Of a stretch of 64,000 nt of DNA, positions 1 to 9,499 are shown piece by piece. The notes beneath the pieces are model-generated. The model saw only the letters and a list, made by a program, of their open reading frames with translations. It was not told where the DNA came from and did not search any database. Numbering within the stretch: the first letter of the stretch is position 1; each line of letters opens with the position of its first letter. Source of the DNA: Cricetomys ansorgei (lineage: Eukaryota; Chordata; Mammalia; Rodentia; Nesomyidae); contig JAMJFZ010001816.1 of the NCBI GenBank assembly GCA_026225945.1, positions 3,520,501 through 3,584,500 of the forward strand, in the 5' to 3' direction. The position numbers and the translations under genes were made by a program.

Positions 1-420
1 ATACATACCTGGCACCATAGAAATTATCAACAGCCAATGGCTACAGAAGTTACAGGCCCCATGGGTAAATCTACTACTGATTTTTTTTTTCCAGACAGCC
101 ATGTAATTAAACTGGTTATGTTGATAGACACCGACTAGTATGGATCTCAGCCTTGGTCAGAGAAGGCTCTTCTCCACAGTAGGTGATGGTAGAAGCAGAC
201 TCATGACTGGTCAAAGCGTTGAGAATAAGAGACAGCCAAGGGGATGGCCCCACAGCATAGGTATGTGACCCCCTTCCCAAGCTTGGGGACCAAGGTGCAT
301 GAGGAAGCAGTAGGCCCACGGGAGCTACAGCATGGAAGGAGTAATGCAGAGCACTGTCTCCTGGAGACAACAGGGCCACCACAATCAGGAACGTGCAGCA
401 GCTGTGACTGCCTCCAAGGG

Positions 421-595
421 GGTTAGGAAGGGAGAGAGGGAGGGAGGCAGGGGTGGAAGAGGTTAGGAAGAGAAAGGTGGGGGTGGGGTAGGGGGAAGGG
501 TAAAGGTGGAGAAAAGGAAGGATAGGAGTAGGAGTGGGAGTAGTCGGGAAGTGGGGGGGGGGGGTGAGAGAGTGTGCTGAGGGATGAGTGAGGTC
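421..595 (+). repeat. G/A-rich low-complexity tract with G-quadruplex motifs
   Basis: The plus strand is almost all purine and rich in G runs. Two strict four-run G-quadruplex patterns are visible: 430-453 (runs GGG, GGG, GGG, GGGG; loops 5, 1 and 5 nt) and 479-500 (runs of 5, 4, 5 and 3 G; loops 1, 2 and 2 nt). A homopolymer of 12 G lies at 553-564. The reverse strand is open for 189 codons (116-685), but only because pyrimidine-rich sequence lacks stops; its Pro/Ser/Thr-rich translation is not gene-like. Confidence 0.85.
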
Positions 596-731
596 ACAGA
601 ATACTGTGTGCACATAGAATACCACCACAGAGCTTACAATTTCTTTAAAGAGAGGAAGACAATACAGTGGAAGAAAGATTGTCATTTCAAGAAATGGTTC
701 TCAAAACCTTGAGCAGACTTACATCAGCGAT

Positions 732-822
732 GAAGGAAGGGGGAAGTACAGAGGGAGGGAGGGAGGGAAGTTAAGGAGGAAGTGAGAGTGGGGGAAGAAA
801 GGGGAAAAGGGGGAAATCGAGA
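732..822 (+). repeat. Second purine tract with (GGGA)4 quadruplex
   Basis: Purine-rich sequence containing four GGG runs separated by single A residues at 753-767. Quadruplexes with single-nucleotide loops are the most stable class known. The tract is followed directly by an L1-like fragment. Confidence 0.8.
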
Positions 823-827
823 CCCAA

Positions 828-922
828 CGCATGCCTTTCACAAAAACTAATTCAAAGTGGATTACAGACCAATGTACATACAAACCCACCCGTGTGACTT
901 CAAGAAAACAACTCAAGATTTC
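828..922 (+). mobile_element. L1 LINE scrap (ORF2 3' region)
   Basis: The stretch reads like the late ORF2 part of L1: CACAAAAACTAATTCAAAG, then a block like 'tggattacagaccaatgta'. Only about 95 bp are recognisable and the frame is not preserved. It runs into a run of 19 T (923-941). The assignment is by eye and could be a chance match to an A-rich segment. Confidence 0.5.
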
Positions 923-941
923 TTTTTTTTTTTTTTTTTTT

Positions 942-3091
942 AATCCTAGAAACAATAGCTCTCCAGTTGCTTTTCTCTTTGTTATTGGGCCTTCTAACTC
1001 ATATGCTTCACACATACTTTCCCAGTCTATCAAAGAGCTTACACAAAACACTCCTGCCTTTTCAACCACAACGATTTATTCTTTTGATTGGTAAAAGAAG
1101 GAGTTTTCAAAAATATTGATCTTGAAAAACATATGACTTACCTTGGCTAGGTGAAGACTGTATTTATCAAACAACACAGGCAATTATTTTATTCTTAAGG
1201 CAAGACCTGAAAGCTAATTTACAATACCGAAGCCTAAGAAAAAAAAAAGTGAAGTGAGGGAAATTCAGAGAATGGTCCATTTAGGGAACAAAGGCTCTAT
1301 TTAAAGTGAATGTTGGCTTAGCTGGACAAAAGAGAATTGCCAAGAAGCACATTCTGTACTTAAACAAACTCCTGGGTTCCAAAGATCCTCCTGGGCCTCC
1401 TAGACAGACAGAGGCTGCTTGTAAGTACTTGTGGCCTAGCCTTGTCTATCTGCTCTCTTTCACGCTGCATTCTCCACCTAGAAACCCACCAGGAAATGTG
1501 CACCAGGTGCCTTCATTTGAGGAGAGACAGATTCACAAACAGGCAGGAGTTAAGCTAATTTGCTCAAATGTAACCACTCCCCTGCTCTGCCTCTCTACCA
1601 AACGTATCATTTACGGTGGGGCAGATAGATCTGTGAGCCACGTGTTTCATTTTTATTTTTATTGATTGGTTCTCTCCTATTTTTAACATCCAACTGAGTG
1701 AGAACATTCTTACCACCCAACTCCAATTTTCTATACTTTGCAGATATATGTTCATAATTTCCAGCATTACCGAGCAGAAACTCTTGACAGCTATTGTCCT
1801 TCAGCCCCAAATAATTCCATGTACAGAGCCAGTCTCTAAAATAGAAAAGGCTACACCTTCGTCAATAGGGCATTCAGATAACCCACCATTTTCAGTGAGT
1901 TCCCATCATCCCATATGCAATGTGGAAAGAGTAAGAACTCTGCAGAGGACTTTGTGCTGGCGCTTTTAGAGTTCCTCAGTTCCATAGATGCAAACCCATG
2001 TTGGAAGCCAGCTTCTCATCAAAAAGCATTAGTGGGTTTTCAACTATCAGTAACAAACATGTCTTCATAGGAATGAGAAATGAGCAGTTCTTGAATAGTT
2101 ACGCAGAACAAGCAAGAGAAGAGGAGAGAACAAGTCTCACTCTCAGCAGCAATACAGAAATCCCAAGCCTTTTCTCTCTTTGCCTCTGACTATTTAGACT
2201 CTGCTGGGCAGCAAAATAGTCCAATTGCAAGCCAGGTCAACTTGTGGATATCAGATATTTAAGCTGTCTTTAGGCTCTATGGCAGCTGAGAGGCAAGACA
2301 GGGCTGCAGTCATCACCAAGGAGGAGAAAGTATTTCAGAGGCATTTACGTCTTACTCTAGAACCAAGAGAGCCATAAACACGAACCCACCGTCCAGTTCC
2401 TTTGAAAAAGTAAAACAGCCCACACCGATTCTCTACCTCTCTCTCTCAATTCCTTCCCTCCCACACAGATATTTTTGAGAGAACCACCTCCACCTTAATT
2501 TCCCTGTTGGAGGTTTTTCAGCCCCAAAAGAGCTTACAGAAATGATGCGCAAATAATGTCATAAACTAGAGAGTAGACATTCATCTTTTTGTTGTAACTT
2601 TTGTGCAACCTTCTACAAGTCCCACAGTATTCCAGAGACTGAAAATCCAGTTACAGATGAGAACGACAAATCTGGAGAGAAGCCAGAGCCTTTTACTTTC
2701 TCCTCTTCAGAATGAATGCATTACAGCCCAGAGAGGAACTCATCAGCATAAAAACCGCAAAATCTACAGGTAGCATTTTCAAATTTTTCTATCTATAATG
2801 TCTGTATTGACATTAATAATGTCAATCCCCAGGAGTGTTTCCTGCTTGAAAGAACTAAGTTTATAGTAAGAATTACCATGTAAAGTGTCATAATTTGGGG
2901 GTTTCTTAGAAAACTACCAATTGCATATGAATTTAGTTTAAAATTAACTTAATAATTGTAGAAAATGAAAAGAGTAAAAATCAAGAAGTATGCAGCCTAA
3001 CCAGATACGTACACACTCCCCTCCCTCCACCCACACACATACACACATACACAAACATACAATAAGTTACTAAATGTGTAATATATAAATA
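942..3091. other. Unassigned single-copy-like sequence
   Basis: No gene, SINE or LTR was recognised. There is a CA-rich patch at 3014-3060. Short open frames (up to 119 codons at 1306-1665) have no recognisable domain and no splice-site context that I can defend. Confidence 0.5.
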
Positions 3092-3099
3092 TAATCTGG

Positions 3100-3294
3100 T
3101 ATTTTTTAAAGATTCATTTGATAATGTATTTTTTTATGTATAAGAGCTCTCTGTCTCTTCACGAACACCTGAAGGAGGGAATCAGATCCCATTACAGATG
3201 GTTGTGAGCCACCATGTTGGTGCTAGGCATTGAACTCAGGGCCTTTGGAAGAGCAGCTATGTGTTCTTAACCACTGAGCAATCTCTCCAGCACC
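3100..3294 (-). mobile_element. B2 SINE, full length, with target-site duplication
   Basis: Reverse-strand B2: the tail-proximal AT-rich part comes first, then the B2 core (GATGGTTGTGAGCCACCATG), then the tRNA-derived head ending in the complement of 'gctggagagattgctcagtgg'. A perfect 8-bp duplication TAATCTGG flanks it (3092-3099 and 3295-3302), which fixes the ends. B2 elements are tRNA-derived, Pol III-transcribed and mobilised by L1. Confidence 0.9.
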
Positions 3295-3380
3295 TAATCT
3301 GGAACTCCTAATTCCCCTAAATGGCAGGTTAGCAAATCCTTTCTGGGGAAAGTGGTGGAATTCTGCATTGTTATGCTATA

Positions 3381-3532
3381 TTCTTTTCTTTTTTAGCAAG
3401 GGTGGGTGGTGTTGAAAAATGGTCTTTAGGGTCTCTATGTAGCCGGGACCTATCCCAAACATGACCTTGAACTCTTAAACCTACTATATGCACTTCCTAG
3501 AACCAGGATTCCAGGTGCACCACTGTGCACCA
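3381..3532 (-). mobile_element. Diverged B1/PB1-like SINE relic
   Basis: A reverse-strand 7SL-type SINE remnant: 'ggtctctatgtagcc', 'gaccttgaactc' and 'ccaggattccaggtgcaccac' correspond to the usual B1 blocks in order. A 10-bp unit (GTGCACCACT) is duplicated at 3515-3534 near its 5' end. It is strongly diverged. Confidence 0.6.
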
Positions 3533-5168
3533 CTGTGGGTAGTCAAGCTGTTCTCAACAGCCTTTCCGGCATGCTTGATGAATCCAGAACAGGAGGGTGC
3601 TGAGTGACCCCATATGCCGCTCCCGTCTTATCAAATGTTCCCTGAATTTGTACAGATTTACTAGTCCTATCCTTCGGCTCAACCCAAGCTCCCAGGAAAC
3701 CTCATCGACATATAGGAGTTGTCACCCAGGTCACCCAGGTCACCATTATTGAGACAGGCACACTTGAACTTCAGAAGTATTATTGTTGTGACCTTCTGAT
3801 CTTCCCTCCAGGGTTAGTGTCACCTTGTCCAGGGACTTCCGGTCAGAATGCCTCAGGCCTCTGATGCACATGCATCATCCCAGCTATCTCCTGACCACCT
3901 TGATGCAATCTGTGGGCCCCGACAGTCACTCATACTCTTGACAATAACAACAAACTTGACAACAACAAAATAGCATTGTTGCTCAGAATTCAACTCTAAA
4001 CTTCACCACTGTGATCAGCACATAATGTTGAGATTACCAGTACATTTCCATTATGTACAAACTCAGTCTTTCTCTTCTCATTATGCACCATGTTTCCTAG
4101 GCTCTATCCACAGCTCTATCCTATCCATAGCTTCCTGCACTCTCAGGCATCTAAACAGTCTACAGCATCATAGGGTGGAGGAACAAGGCCCAAAGTCCAA
4201 CAGACCGAGTAATCTCTACCACAATAGATGGCAATGTCTAAGTTGAGTTCCAAAGAAATAAAAGAGGCCTCTAATATTCCTCGTTGATTGTTCAGCCTCT
4301 CTTTACAAGGTGGTGTTTCATCTGCCCCCCCCCCCAGTTTTGTCTGCTAAATGAGTTAATTCTGCAAACTAAAGGTCTGAATATGAGCTCAATTCCCTCT
4401 CACAAACTATGATCCCATAGACATGCTGGCTGTCTGCTCTGTGGGGACAGATTTTAAAAGCTACACAGAACATCCCCCTACTTTTATAATGATTTCTTTA
4501 TATCTCCCTTGGGGGAAAAATCTTTGAGATCTGAAGGATCTCACTAATCTGGAAGAGGCCCGAGCCCCAAATACCTGTTATCTACCATGGACAGCTGCTG
4601 AGCCAAGGGTTAATGGTACTTCACTCTCAGCTCCTGGGTGATTTATAGGTTGTCTCAGTACGGATAACTGTTGTATCACCAAGGCACTTGTAACAGTAGT
4701 CATTCATGAAACTAGAATTGGATTCTACCCTGTGTGCCACAACATACAGAAGGAAAGAACACTGCTAGGCGAAAAGGTCTGATGAATTCTATACAGAAAT
4801 CTCATATGCCATGGAAGACACAGAGAAACCACAGCCACGGACATGCGAGTCTGTGGATGATAATTTGGATATTAAGGTTTGTGATTATTCCAGTGCATAT
4901 TCATTTAAATTTCATGAAAATACAAAATTAGGCATATTTTTATAATGAGAAATGTGAATAATATCAATTACTTCATTTAGAGGAGTCAAGGTGACTTGAA
5001 TGATTTATTTTCCTCCAGTTAAAGGATTTCCCCTTCATTTTAAACTCCAAATCTATTTCAATTGACATAAGCCACTATAAACTTGTGAATACTAGTGCAA
5101 GCAATAAATGAAATATCTCCCAAATTTTCAAACATGCAGGCATATATAAACAGAAATGATGACATCTA
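3533..5168. other. Unassigned sequence
   Basis: No gene or transposon was recognised. It contains a 9-bp unit (GTCACCCAG) repeated about 2.7 times at 3721-3745 and a run of 11 C at 4325-4335. Short open frames at 4025-4246 and 4734-4931 have no domain. Confidence 0.45.
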
Positions 5169-5285
5169 AGCTAGGTGCAATGACCTGCAACTCTAATTTT
5201 GGTACTTGTGCAGCATGGATGGGAAGAAAACAACATCTGATCCATCCTAGTTATGAAATGAGGCCTTTTCTCAGAAATAAAAATC
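5169..5285 (+). mobile_element. Possible old B1/B4 SINE relic
   Basis: Segments resembling 'gcc-ggtgcaatg-cctgcaactctaattt' and the B1 end 'gaggccttttctcag' followed by an A-rich tail are in the right order. Divergence is high, so this is tentative. Confidence 0.35.
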
Positions 5286-6084
5286 ATCTGCATGTGCAGT
5301 CTCAATCACTGATACACTTTATAACCTGACTTTGGAAGGACAAAGACCCCTAAGATGTGGAGCTCCCAATGGTTGGAAACTCTACCTTTGTCGGGCACAT
5401 GGCAGAGGGGATGACAACGCTGACAGAAACAGGCTGCTGACTTCTGACCGCAAAGTAAGGTTGCTCTATGTCACTTCAATGAATTTCACACCATTCCCAG
5501 TGGTCATTCCCATAGAGGCAATGTAAGGGACAAAGCCAGGAAGATCCACACATGAGAATGAGCTTGGTACGGCTAGCTGAGAAAATGGAGAGCAACCCTC
5601 AAGGATTGTGGGCCATCTCAGAAGCTGTAAAAGAAATGAATTCTGCTATCGAGTTCCCAGAGAGAAACCTTGCCAGTGTCCTAATACAGCCCCATGAGAC
5701 CATTTGGAGCTTCTGATGGCCATAATCCCAAGATAACAAATCTGTGCTCTTTTAAAACCAGCTTATGGTGGGTGACCTGTCCCAATGCCACAGAAAACAA
5801 GTCTTAGAGCAAATTTGCTTTGGCATTAACTCGGCTGCACACGCAGGTGAGGCAGCATGGTGAAGGTTGGTAATTAACTGGCTCTTAGGGTGGGAAGTGG
5901 ATGAGCCTGACTTCTACTAGGCCGAAAAGGACACTAAAAGGTTGAATTAACATATAAGATGAAGAATTGTACTCGATGCTTGAGTTGTTTTCTATTTTTT
6001 TGTTAACAAAATGCACTTTAAAAGAATAAGCGACTCTGCTGGCATCTGCTTGTGTAAAGAAAGCTATTTTAGTCATCATTAGCA
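5286..6084. other. Unassigned sequence
   Basis: No gene or repeat was recognised in this 0.8 kb. The short open frames at 5332-5526 and 5885-6121 (reverse) show no domain or splice context. Confidence 0.4.
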
Positions 6085-6165
6085 TCCTAGGACTCAGGAG
6101 CCAGAGGGAGAAAGATTCCAAGTTCGAGACCTGCCTGGGCTACATGGGGATATTCTGTCTAAAGC
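6085..6165 (+). mobile_element. B1/B4 SINE 3' fragment
   Basis: Reads 'ccaagttcgagacctgcct' followed by 'gggctacatgggga-att-ctgtctaaa', the diagnostic 3' half of 7SL-type SINEs (B1 or the B1 half of B4). The 5' half is missing or too diverged to see. Confidence 0.6.
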
Positions 6166-7736
6166 AGCCCAATAACAGTGTGCAGATGTAGACGACATCA
6201 AGTAAATTATCCACATAAGCCAAGCACGGGGCCAGCTACCTATAGGATCCTATACTTACCTATAGGATCACTCAAGTCCAAGGTCTGTCTGAGCGACAGA
6301 ATCAGTCCCTATTTCAATGCCCACATCCCCCCAGAAACCCCACATCAGAAAGGCATTAGGCTTCACTGTACATCTGTAATAATATTTTGCTCTACCAGTA
6401 GAATATTCTCATTAAACTAAAACTGTTTAATTGAAATGCTTAGATGTAAAAAAAGAAAGTCCATATATTTTTATAATTGCTCTTCAAACACTCTGGCACT
6501 ACACATAGACTATATTAGTCAGGTACTCTACACACGATGTCATCAAGATTAGCTTATGAACCACTTAAATCAAGTGCAAGGAACCAACATATGTATGAGA
6601 GAGGCAGAGGGAGAAGAAAGGGAGAAAAGATCTTTGAAAGACACTGGCTGGCCTACTTAATGTCATCTCTAAATAAGACATGTGTCCTTAATTCTAACAG
6701 ATAACTCTGCAGTAAAACTAACATGGTGTCACGATGCTTTCCAGACACAAGCGCTGCTCTCAGCCTTAATTACAAACGTCTCTCTTTCCAAGGAAAGGTG
6801 GTTGATGCAGACTCATGCTTGCACACGGAGCTAAGAAGAAGTGGTGGCTGAGTGATTAGCTTTAAACAGGGAAATAATGTCCCCCTCTACAGCTCGGGGA
6901 ACACTGTGGAAAAGGAGCAGAAAGAACGTAAGAGTAGGCAAGATGGGGAGAAGGGCTGCAAAATGTCACCTCCTGGGCAAGTCACAGCCACTGCAATCAC
7001 GAACTCCCAGACTCCCAGGATGCATGCACTGGGTTGCACAAGATGGGCCCATCCACAAGCAGACATTGATGAAAGTGAGGCTTAAAGGGCCCTACCCCTC
7101 ACTGCTGAACTAGTTAGCAACTGATAGATTCAGGGAGAGAGGAACTGTTGCCATTGATTGTGTGCACACTCTTGACCCCACCAGGGTTCAATGTACAGTC
7201 CCAACGCAGTGGTCACAGAGATAGCCCTGGTTAAACAAAATGGGTCTCCAGGGCAAAATCCAAAGCTGTAAATGTAGGAAAGAGGTCGTAGCAATGAAGG
7301 GCAACTGATGGGGGTGGAAGAGAGAGGAGAATGGGCAGGAGAGAGTCATTAGAACACAACACATAAATATATAATATACACAGGTATATAGATTATATAC
7401 AGTATATATTATATGATTGTCAAATAACAAATTGAATGAGAAGGTTGTCTTTCTTACTGAAAAAAAAAATGGATGGCACGTGTGCTATCATTGCACCATC
7501 CCCAAGAGTAAGACTTCCTCCAAGAGAAACCCACATGGATGTGCTCCTTCTCAACAGAACGTGCCACCTCTTCCCCGCCAGACCCTAACAAAAGCTGCCT
7601 TAAAGCAGGACAGCCAGCTCCCCCAGCCCCATCAGACTCTTCAGTAAATCTGAAGGCAAAATACTGGCCTGCATAGCCAATTTTCCTAAAGCCAAACTGA
7701 TCACAAAGTAAAATAAATAGCCACAAGCTAGAGTTT
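6166..7736. other. Unassigned sequence
   Basis: No gene was recognised. A 12-bp motif (ACCTATAGGATC) occurs twice, about 25 bp apart, around 6238-6270. Small open frames near 6852-7113 overlap in two frames without conserved features. An AT-rich patch lies at 7370-7420. Confidence 0.4.
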
Positions 7737-7941
7737 TGATTTTTGGTTTTTGGTTTTTAGTTTTATTTTTTTGTTTTGTTTTGGTTTGGTTTGGTTTTTC
7801 GAGACAGAGTTTCTCCGTTGTACCTCTGGCTGTCCTGGAACTCACTCTGTAGACCAGGCTGGCATCGAACTCACAGAGATCTGTCTGCCTGTGCTTCCCA
7901 AGTGCTGGGATTGAAGATGTGAGCCACCACTGCCTGGCTAA
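7737..7941 (-). mobile_element. B1 SINE with long T/G-rich (A-tail) stretch
   Basis: A reverse-strand B1: 'gagacagagtttctc', 'ctgtcctggaactcactctg', 'tagaccaggctggcatcgaac' and 'agtgctgggattgaag' are all in order. The sequence at 7737-7798 is its A-rich tail read as T/G-rich repeats. Only a few differences from B1 consensus blocks are obvious, so it is a moderately young copy. Confidence 0.92.
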
Positions 7942-8084
7942 TATTTTTTTTAATTTAATTTTTTTTTAGAGAATTTCACCATGAGTACTGTATCTATGAT
8001 GGATATATTTTTAAGTATTGATAAGTACTACAAAGTATGCGTGGCTTTCATTTTCCTATTGCTGTTGGCTTACTTTGCTGTTTT

Positions 8085-8215
8085 TTGAGTTTTGTTTTTG
8101 TTTTTTAAGCATGGAAGTCTCACTGTGTTGCCTAGGCTGGACTTGGACTTCTGTTTTCAGGGATCTTCTGGTTTTAGCCTCCAAACAGCTAGGATTCCCA
8201 ACTTTTTGGTTCTTT
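8085..8215 (-). mobile_element. Old 7SL-type SINE (PB1/FLAM-like)
   Basis: The blocks 'gtctcactgtgttgcctagg' and 'ctggacttggacttctg' with the end 'cctccaaacagctaggatt' resemble the reverse complement of the older proto-B1/FLAM class rather than modern B1. Confidence 0.6.
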
Positions 8216-8221
8216 TAACTT

Positions 8222-8289
8222 TTAAGACAATTTGAACAGTAGGTACTATTGTAATCATTAGCCCTACCTCACAGGCATAGCAGACATCT
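8222..8289 (+). mobile_element. MIR SINE, left part (interrupted)
   Basis: 'cagtaggtactattgtaatc' followed by 'attagccctacctcacagg' matches the MIR block that normally precedes the conserved MIR core. The element then stops at the minisatellite and resumes after it (8947-9035). Confidence 0.65.
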
Positions 8290-8946
8290 GAGAGAAAGAC
8301 GGGAGAGGGAGGAGAGGGAGAGGGAGAGGCAGAGGGAGAGGGAGAGGCAGAGGGAGAGGGAGAGGAAGAGGGAGAGGGAGAGGCAGAGGGAGAGGCAGAG
8401 GGACAGGGAGAGGGAGAGGCAGAGGGACAGGGAGAGGGAGAGGGAGAGGGAGAGGCAGAGGGACAGGGAGAGGGAGAGGGAGAGGCAGAGGGACAGGGAG
8501 AGGGACAGGGACAGGGAGAGGGAGAGGGAGAGGGAGAGGCAGAGGGACAGGGAGAGGGAGAGAGAGAGGCAGAGGGACAGGGAGAGGGAGAGGGAGAGGC
8601 AGAGGGACAGGGAGAGGCAGAGGGACAGGGAGAGGGAGAGAGAGAGGCAGAGGGACAGGGAGAGGGAGAGGGAGAGGCAGAGGGACAGGGAGAGGCAGAG
8701 GGACAGGGAGAGGGAGAGGCAGAGGGACAGGGAGAGGGAGAGGGAGAGGCAGAGGGACAGGGAGAGGGAGAGGGAGAGGCAGAGGGAGAGGCAGAGGGAG
8801 AGGCAGAGGGACAGGGAGAGGGAGAGGGAGAGGGAGAGGCAGAGGCAGAGGGAGAGGGAGAGGGAGAGGGAGAGGGAGAGGGAGAGGGAGAGGGAGAGGC
8901 AGAGGGAGAGGCAGAGGGAGAGGCAGAGGGAGAGGGAGAAGGAGAA
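8290..8946 (+). repeat. 657-bp hexamer-based minisatellite (GGGAGA family)
   Basis: The array is built from GGGAGA with two point variants, GGCAGA and GGGACA. The variants are ordered: GGCAGA is usually followed by GGGACA and then one to four GGGAGA, giving higher-order units of 18-36 bp. GGGACA is confined to the interior (about 8400-8815); the edges use only GGGAGA and GGCAGA. No T occurs on the plus strand anywhere from 8290 to 8946. The array has no stop codon in any frame, but this is compositional, not coding. Confidence 0.97.
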
Positions 8947-9035
8947 TTAAGCTAGGGCAGTACCAGAATTGAAACAGTAGTCAGAGCTCAAAACCATGTG
9001 TTTAACTACTACACCAAGTTCAATACCATCATTTT
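8947..9035 (+). mobile_element. MIR SINE, right part (interrupted)
   Basis: 'gctagggcagtaccagaatt' followed by 'gaaacagtagtcagagctc' and 'atgtgtttaactactacacc' corresponds to the MIR section after its core (AGCTAGTAAGTGGCAGAGCC and CTCTTAACCACTACGC in the known consensus). With 8222-8289 it makes one MIR split by the minisatellite. Confidence 0.65.
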
Positions 9036-9245
9036 AAAGAATATTCACTGAATGGTGGCCATGAAAAGGCATTTCTGCCTTCCTCTAAAACCCACTGAAG
9101 ACTACTTCCAATGCATTACCAAGAAGAAGGGAAATAGAAAAAACGAATACCTAAGGAGACGGCTCAGGGTCTGAGTTTGATCTCCAGCATCCATGTAAGG
9201 AAGTAAGGGCACACACATCTAAGTACACACGAGCAATTCCAGCAG

Positions 9246-9296
9246 GTACGTGTGTGTGTGTGTGTGCCCGCGCACGTGCGCGTGCCCGTGTGTATC
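9246..9296. repeat. Alternating TG/CG tract (Z-DNA-prone)
   Basis: Alternating pyrimidine-purine sequence: (TG)n followed by a CpG-rich run including GCGCACGTGCGCGTG. This combination strongly favours left-handed Z-DNA under supercoiling. Confidence 0.85.
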
Positions 9297-9430
9297 CCTA
9301 AGGCTTGGTGTCCAGCCCTGTAGATAAATCAGAGAGCTCCATGTTCACTGAAGGACCCTTTCTAAGAAAAAATAAAGTGGAGAGCAATTGAAGAAGACAT
9401 CTGCCAGCAGCATCTATCCAGCTTCCACAT

Positions 9431-9466
9431 GTACACACACACACACACACACATACACACACACAC
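9431..9466. repeat. (CA)n microsatellite
   Basis: A CA dinucleotide run with one CATA interruption; it forms the tail of the SINE at 9145-9480. It is complementary to the TG run 170 bp upstream. Confidence 0.95.
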
Positions 9467-9499
9467 CCTCTAACATATGTGCACGTGCACACACAAAAA

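Larger units (their letters stand above)
9145..9480 (+). mobile_element. tRNA-derived composite SINE (B4/RSINE-like) ending in CA repeat
   Basis: The head 'aaggagacggctcaggg' with 'tgagtttgatctccagcatc' is tRNA-derived. The 3' part ('cagagagctccatgttcact', 'aaaaaataaagtggagagca', 'attgaagaagacatctgcc', then CA repeats) matches the other composite copies in this window (41520, 47280, 58565 and reverse 51038). The middle is replaced by a TG/CG tract. Confidence 0.6.

Noticed and set aside
116..685. 189-codon open frame on the reverse strand
   Set aside because: It exists because the G/A-rich plus strand gives a stop-poor Pro/Ser/Thr-rich translation; low complexity, no domain.
8290..8946. Arg/Glu/Gly-rich repeat protein from the minisatellite
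   Set aside because: Open in all six frames for compositional reasons and lacks an initiation context.
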